Below, piece after piece: positions 59,630 through 64,000 of a stretch of 64,000 nt of DNA. Within the stretch, counting starts at the first letter, position 1; each line of letters opens with the position of its first letter. The notes below the pieces were generated by a model. It did no database searches. It saw only the letters and a program-made list of their open reading frames with translations, and had not been told where the DNA came from. The DNA lies in contig NZ_JBJKOP010000040.1 in the NCBI RefSeq assembly GCF_046707225.1, forward strand, positions 1-64,000, given 5' to 3'. The stretch comes from Caproicibacter sp046707225 (GTDB taxonomy: Bacteria > Bacillota > Clostridia > Oscillospirales > Acutalibacteraceae). A program made the translations under genes and the position numbers.

Positions 59630-60463
59630 ATGACCTTTAATATCAGTAGCCCTAACGAAGCGTTTGATTGTTTGCTTGACTTTTTGGGATTGTCAGGCTC
59701 TGACTATATACACGAATATTATATTGAGTGCGATGCGGATAATAATCGTTTTCTTGAAAAACATAGCGATAAATTAGAGGCGATGGATTTAGAAGATGTT
59801 GCCTTTTTAGTACTCCATGTAACATCAAATTATGATCAGTGTAAAAATATAAAAGAACACGGAGTTAAAAACCTACAAGAAGTACTATCCGAAGATACTC
59901 CGCTAAATAATTTTCTTATGGTTCATGGTTTAACCTTTGATGTTCAGGCTAAAAGGATGATATGGAATGACTTAGAATACAATATTGACTATGACTCATA
60001 CAGAGATAAAAGCTATAATTTAAGTAAAATCGAAAAGAATATAAAAGAAATCGGCAGAAAGATTTATTTCGATAATCAAATCAATGGCTTTTTCTATACA
60101 CAAGATGCAAAAAAATACGGAACCAATATTCATCTCTATCCCGAATTTCTATTTACCATATCAAATCTTGCTCCCGAACTATCTCATATCAAAGATGAGT
60201 GGTCTGCCAAGTGCCAAGGATACTTATTGTATATGCTTGTAAACTTTAACCAATTAGCATGGTATTCTTTTGCGTGTTACACAGATAAATATGATTTTGA
60301 CGATGATAAACTTGACAATTGGAGTCAGCTGAAAAATTGGATGTGGTCACTTGCTATTGATGTTGCCAATTCTAACATCAGTTTAGATAAATATGCTTAT
60401 ATGAAACAGAACACTGTAATAAATCCGGATCAGATCATGGATGTAATAAAAATTAATAGTTAA
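59630..60463 (+). CDS. Unknown AT-rich cargo gene 2
   Basis: 277 aa, acidic, soluble. LEDVAFLVLHVTSNYDQCKNIKEHGVKNLQEVLSEDTPLNNFLMVHGLTFD has a pattern recalling domains that begin proteins involved in abortive infection or ADP-ribosyl/RES-like folds (a His-x-Thr-Ser with a following Gly-Leu segment), but this is only a resemblance. The C-terminal half is Trp/Tyr-rich. GGAG lies before the ATG. Together with gene 1 it forms a cargo cassette between the 95-aa gene and the relaxase. Confidence 0.55.
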   Translation: MTFNISSPNEAFDCLLDFLGLSGSDYIHEYYIECDADNNRFLEKHSDKLEAMDLEDVAFLVLHVTSNYDQCKNIKEHGVKNLQEVLSEDTPLNNFLMVHGLTFDVQAKRMIWNDLEYNIDYDSYRDKSYNLSKIEKNIKEIGRKIYFDNQINGFFYTQDAKKYGTNIHLYPEFLFTISNLAPELSHIKDEWSAKCQGYLLYMLVNFNQLAWYSFACYTDKYDFDDDKLDNWSQLKNWMWSLAIDVANSNISLDKYAYMKQNTVINPDQIMDVIKINS

Positions 60464-60491
60464 GATTGTTAATGGATTATTGTTCGTTTTA

Positions 60492-60520
60492 GGGTGGCCA
60501 CAAGTGGTCGCTCTTTTCTT
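60492..60520 (+). terminator. Terminator upstream of relaxase
   Basis: GGTGGCCAC/GTGGTCGCT stem with a 2-nt loop followed by CTTTTCTTTT, 29 nt before the relaxase start. Confidence 0.75.
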
Positions 60521-60548
60521 TTACCCAAAACTCAGAAAGGAGGTCGCC

Positions 60549-63347
60549 ATGCCGAAAATCATCTTTACCTCGCAATATACGCGGGATGCACCGCCAGCCC
60601 AGCTTGAAAACTATGTGAAGTACATCGGAACCCGTGATGGGGTTGAGAAAATAGACAAGAGCAAGCTGCTGCTACCGGCTACGGTAAAACAGCAGCAACT
60701 CATCGTACAGCTCGTTCGGGATATTCCCTCTTCCAAGGGTATGCTGGAGTATGCCGACTACTGTGAAAACCCCACCATCGTCAACGCTACCGAATTTATT
60801 TCTCTGGCATTGGAACAGAATCTCAATCTCATTGGTAAGCGTGAAAACTATGTGGAGTACATCGCAGGCCGTCCCCGTGTTGAGCGGATCGGAGAGCATG
60901 GTCTGTTTACTGATGCGGGAGTTCCGGTGGTGCTGGCGCAGGTGCAGGAGGATGTGTGCAACCACAAGGGCGCTGTCTGGACTCATGTCATCAGCCTGCG
61001 CCGGGAGGATGCCGCAAGGCTCGGATACGACAGCGGAAAGCAGTGGCAGGATTTACTGCGCAGCAAAAAAGCCATGCTCTGCAAGCATATGAAAATAGAC
61101 AGCGAGAACCTTCGCTGGTATGCCGCCTTCCACAATGAAAGCCATCATCCTCACGTGCATCTCATGGTCTACTCCGCCAAGGACAATGACGGATTTCTCA
61201 CTGAGCCTGCCATCGAAGCCATGCGCTCAGAACTGGCACACGATATTTTCCGTCAGGACTTTGCTCATATTTATGAGCATCAGAACGAAGCCCGCAGCCA
61301 GCTCAAGCAGGGTGCCGCCGATGTTATGGCAGAACTGCTGCCTCAGGTGCAGGGTGGCTTTTGTAAAAATAAAACCATTGAAGCAGATCTGCTGCTGTTG
61401 GCTCAGAGGCTCCAGAACACAGGAGGCAAAAAGGTGTATGGATACCTCAAGGCTGATGTGAAAACTATCATCGACCGAATTGTGGATGAGCTTGCCAAGG
61501 AGGAACGGATCGACAAGCTGTACCGGGCATGGAACGATTGGCAAAATGAAATCCTTAAAACTTACACCAACAAGCTGCCGCCTCTTCCTCCGCTCTCGCA
61601 GCAAAAACAATTTAAAAGTATCAAAAACATGGTGATTGCCGAAGCGTTACGCTTAAGCAGTCACCATGTTTCATTTGAGGATGAAGCCGCAACGGAACCG
61701 GAGCTGCCGGAGTCTGCGGATGGTGAGACGGAGGAAGCCTTCATGGAGCCAGCTGATGTAGTCTTTCGCGCTGAGTGGAGCAAGCAGTACAAACAGGCGA
61801 AAAAGTATCTCTACGGCAGCGAGGATGTACCGCAGGATTTTGATAAGGCATATCAATTGTTCTTGCTGGAAGCGGAATCCGGCAATGCTCTTGCCATGCA
61901 TGACCTCGGCAGGATGTTTGCTGATGGCTTGGGTCGTGAGATTGATTTACAGGCCGCTCACGAATGGTATGAAAAAGCGCTGTCCGCCTTTTTATCCGCA
62001 GAAACAGAAAAGCCCAAACCCTATCTGGAATACCGCATCGGCAAAATGTATGCCGCCGGTCTTGGCACGGAGCAGGACTATGGGCAGGCGGCTTCATGGT
62101 TTCAGGAGGCGGTAGAGAAAAATCATAAATACGCCCAATATTCCCTCGGCAGTCTTTACTACCGTGGGCAGGGTGTATCGCAGGATTATGCACAGGCGCT
62201 CCGGCTCTATACTCTGTCCGCCGATCAGGGAAATCCATATGCAGATTATGAGCTTGCCAAGATGTACCGTGACGGTGTCAGCACACCGGTGGATGCCCCT
62301 ACTTCTAATGAGCATTTCAAAGCCGCCTTTTCCGGGTCTTATCGTCTGGAAAAGGACAGCCACGATGATAAACTGCAATACCGACTCGGTCAGATGCTTT
62401 ATACCGGAACCGGCACAGAAAAGGATGCGCAGGCTGCGGTTTTCTATCTGGAGAAATCGGCGCAGCTTGGAAATGTGAATGCCCAATATCTGCTGGGCAA
62501 GGTGTGTCTGGAAACCGGTATCGGAAACTCCGCACAGGCCATAGCGTGGATGATCAAGGCAGCGGAAGCCGGAAACGCCGGAGCGCAGTATGCTCTCGGA
62601 AAGCTGTACCGGGATGGCAATCATGTGGAGAAAGATATTTTAAAGGCGGTATCTATGTTTACAGCTGCCGCAGAGCAGAAAAACGAGTATGCCGCCTACC
62701 AACTTGGCAGGCTCTATCTCCAAGGTGAGGATATCCCGAAGAAAATTCTGGAAGCGGTCAAGTGGCTTACACTTTCCTCTGACCTTGGCAATGCCTATGC
62801 CGGGTATGACTTGGCGAAGTTGTATCTTACCGCTGACGGCATTCCCAAGAATGTCGGTGAGGCGATTCGGCTGTTCACCTTATCTGCAGAGAAGAAAAAT
62901 GAGTTTGCGGCTTACCAACTCGGCAAGCTCTATCTCCAAGGGGAAGATGTTCCAAAAGATGTGGAATCCGCCATCCGCTGGCTGACTGCCTCTGCTGAAC
63001 AGGGAAATCAGTTTGCTCAGTATTCTCTCGGTAAGCAGTATTTTTATGACGGTGAGGTTCCCCGTGACAAGGAAAAGAGTCTTTACTGGCTGGGGCTGTC
63101 TGCGGCGCAGGGCAATGTCTATGCGCAGTACCTGATTGACAACATAGAAAGCTATCGCAATCCCTCGGTGCTGCTGGCCGCCACCCGGCTGATGCATCGG
63201 CTGGAGAATTTGTTCCATGAGGACTATCGCAGAACTGCAGGAATCGCTGCCAGTCATATTGACCGCAAGCGTAGACGGAAGCTGCAGGAGAAAAAGCAGG
63301 CGCAGGGTCACAAGCGGGATGACCATGCGCCACAAATTCATTTATGA
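60549..63347 (+). CDS. MobP-type relaxase with Sel1-like repeats
   Basis: 932 aa. The N-terminal ~400 residues are a conjugative relaxase: TSQY near the start (candidate nicking Tyr at residue 10) and the metal-binding three-His motif HPHVHLMVY (H200, H202, H204). From about residue 430 to 890 there are ten or more Sel1-like repeats (A-x-x-x-LG-x-x-Y-x-x-G-x-G-V-x-x-D), e.g. AQYSLGSLYYRGQGVSQDYAQALRLYTLSADQGN, forming an alpha solenoid. It nicks oriT and pilots the strand; the repeats may bind T4SS or host proteins. AAAGGAGG precedes ATG 60549. Confidence 0.88.
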   Translation: MPKIIFTSQYTRDAPPAQLENYVKYIGTRDGVEKIDKSKLLLPATVKQQQLIVQLVRDIPSSKGMLEYADYCENPTIVNATEFISLALEQNLNLIGKRENYVEYIAGRPRVERIGEHGLFTDAGVPVVLAQVQEDVCNHKGAVWTHVISLRREDAARLGYDSGKQWQDLLRSKKAMLCKHMKIDSENLRWYAAFHNESHHPHVHLMVYSAKDNDGFLTEPAIEAMRSELAHDIFRQDFAHIYEHQNEARSQLKQGAADVMAELLPQVQGGFCKNKTIEADLLLLAQRLQNTGGKKVYGYLKADVKTIIDRIVDELAKEERIDKLYRAWNDWQNEILKTYTNKLPPLPPLSQQKQFKSIKNMVIAEALRLSSHHVSFEDEAATEPELPESADGETEEAFMEPADVVFRAEWSKQYKQAKKYLYGSEDVPQDFDKAYQLFLLEAESGNALAMHDLGRMFADGLGREIDLQAAHEWYEKALSAFLSAETEKPKPYLEYRIGKMYAAGLGTEQDYGQAASWFQEAVEKNHKYAQYSLGSLYYRGQGVSQDYAQALRLYTLSADQGNPYADYELAKMYRDGVSTPVDAPTSNEHFKAAFSGSYRLEKDSHDDKLQYRLGQMLYTGTGTEKDAQAAVFYLEKSAQLGNVNAQYLLGKVCLETGIGNSAQAIAWMIKAAEAGNAGAQYALGKLYRDGNHVEKDILKAVSMFTAAAEQKNEYAAYQLGRLYLQGEDIPKKILEAVKWLTLSSDLGNAYAGYDLAKLYLTADGIPKNVGEAIRLFTLSAEKKNEFAAYQLGKLYLQGEDVPKDVESAIRWLTASAEQGNQFAQYSLGKQYFYDGEVPRDKEKSLYWLGLSAAQGNVYAQYLIDNIESYRNPSVLLAATRLMHRLENLFHEDYRRTAGIAASHIDRKRRRKLQEKKQAQGHKRDDHAPQIHL

Positions 63348-63361
63348 TAGGAGGTTTTATT

Positions 63362-64000
63362 GTGTCAGGCTACATCTACTTTACAGACGAACAAAAGGAA
63401 CGTGCCAACTCCGTAGACTTGGTGGATTTCCTACAGCGGCAGGGTGAAAAGCTCCTACCCTCCGGCAGAGATAAGCGGCTGGCCAGAGATCACAGCATCA
63501 CGGTTCGGAGCAACCGCTGGTATGATCACGCTTCTGAGGAGGGCAGCTATGCTATCGACCTTGTAAAACGGCTCTACAACCTGTCTTTCCCGGAGGCAGT
63601 CAGCCTACTGCTGGGCGGTGAACAGGGCGTGGAATACCGGCAGCACAGCAAAAGTAGCGAGCCGGAACAGCGAAAGCCCTTTGCTCTGCCGCCAGCGCAC
63701 ACGGATATGCGCCGGGTGTTTGCCTATCTCATCAAGCAACGCTGCATCAGCCGGGAGGTGCTGTCCGAGTTTGCCAGAGAAAATCTGCTGTTTGAGGATG
63801 CCGAATACCACAACGCTGTGTTCGTGGGTTATGATGAAAAAGACATTGCCCGCCATGCCCATAAGAAAAGCACGGCAACCTGCAGTAGCTTCCGCATCAA
63901 TGTGGAGGGCAGCCATCCGGCCTATAGCTTTCATTACATCTCAAAAAATCTTTATCCCCACAACCTGTTTGTATTTGAAGCACCGATTGATCTGCTATCG
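63362..64000 (+). CDS. DUF3991/toprim-like DNA primase-type protein (partial)
   Basis: At least 213 codons, open at the window end. SGYIYFTDEQKERANSVDLVDFLQRQGEKLLPSGRDKRLARDHSITVRSNRWYDHASEEGSYAIDLVKRLYNLSFPEAVSLLLGG resembles a CHC2-derived, zinc-less N-terminal primase domain, followed by YLIKQRCISREVLSEFARENLLFED and a toprim-like start VFEAPIDLLS. The GTG at 63362 has AGGAGG upstream, 12 nt after the relaxase stop region. It probably primes the transferred strand. Confidence 0.78.
   Translation, partial: MSGYIYFTDEQKERANSVDLVDFLQRQGEKLLPSGRDKRLARDHSITVRSNRWYDHASEEGSYAIDLVKRLYNLSFPEAVSLLLGGEQGVEYRQHSKSSEPEQRKPFALPPAHTDMRRVFAYLIKQRCISREVLSEFARENLLFEDAEYHNAVFVGYDEKDIARHAHKKSTATCSSFRINVEGSHPAYSFHYISKNLYPHNLFVFEAPIDLLS

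Overview
The window looks like a mid-GC, Gram-positive anaerobe of the Clostridia, perhaps Oscillospirales-like. Shine-Dalgarno sites are strong (AGGAGG), two class I c-di-GMP riboswitches are present, and there are a SpoVG homologue, AbrB-type proteins and Tn916/Firmicutes-style conjugation genes. Almost everything here is mobile DNA. No housekeeping gene, rRNA or intact tRNA is visible, but two copies of the 3' half of a tRNA-Ser(CGA) mark integration sites.

Layout. (1) 1-19027 is the right part of a decayed integrative conjugative element (ICE1). It holds a C-terminal remnant of a conjugation gene, a 94-aa element gene, a DUF6119 protein, a VirB4-type ATPase, a chimeric MerR regulator and a small winged-HTH gene. 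An Xre repressor follows on the opposite strand. The cargo is an AraC/GyrI regulator with a DrrAB-like exporter, then a complete lantibiotic self-protection set without biosynthesis genes (LanFEG, a NisI/SpaI-like lipoprotein and a LanRK-like pair) placed behind a c-di-GMP-I riboswitch. A second, apparently orphan riboswitch follows. The Tn916-like end module comprises a sigma-like protein, MazF, a degenerate resolvase domain, excisionase and integrase, and stops at an att copy of the tRNA-Ser 3' half. (2) 19028-26453 is a 7.4-kb island between two identical 56-bp att copies. It carries its own integrase and excisionase-like gene, a DUF4143-type ATPase, a metallophosphatase, an unassigned HTH-like protein and, at the right end, a second integrase that is a mosaic relative of the first. 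(3) 26454-35.6 kb carries an excisionase-like gene without an integrase, then a minus-strand operon: Xre control protein, two C5-cytosine methyltransferases, a PD-(D/E)XK/N6-adenine methyltransferase fusion, a Vsr nuclease and a second DUF6119 protein. This is a probable anti-phage/DNA-modification island. (4) 36003-64000 is the conjugation region of a second element (ICE2). Its accessory genes (Dam, AbrB-like, YodL-like, SpoVG) are followed by a complete Tad/Flp-type pilus module with three prepilin-like proteins, then type IV secretion parts (VirB2-like, VirB6-like, PrgI, VirB4, M23 peptidase). An amidoligase/gamma-glutamylcyclotransferase pair, a candidate oriT with a ribbon-helix-helix protein, a relaxase with Sel1 repeats and the start of a toprim/primase-like gene complete it.

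How it fits together. ICE2 appears able to build a surface pilus and a mating apparatus and to nick its DNA; the coupling protein was not seen and is presumably outside the window. Intrinsic terminators sit just upstream of ribosome-binding sites throughout its co-directional gene string, which suggests antitermination or heavy attenuation. Cargo genes (DUF6119; a SnoaL-like protein; an AT-rich two-gene cassette) sit at equivalent junctions in ICE1 and ICE2. Protein family calls come from reading motifs by eye and have not been checked by database search.
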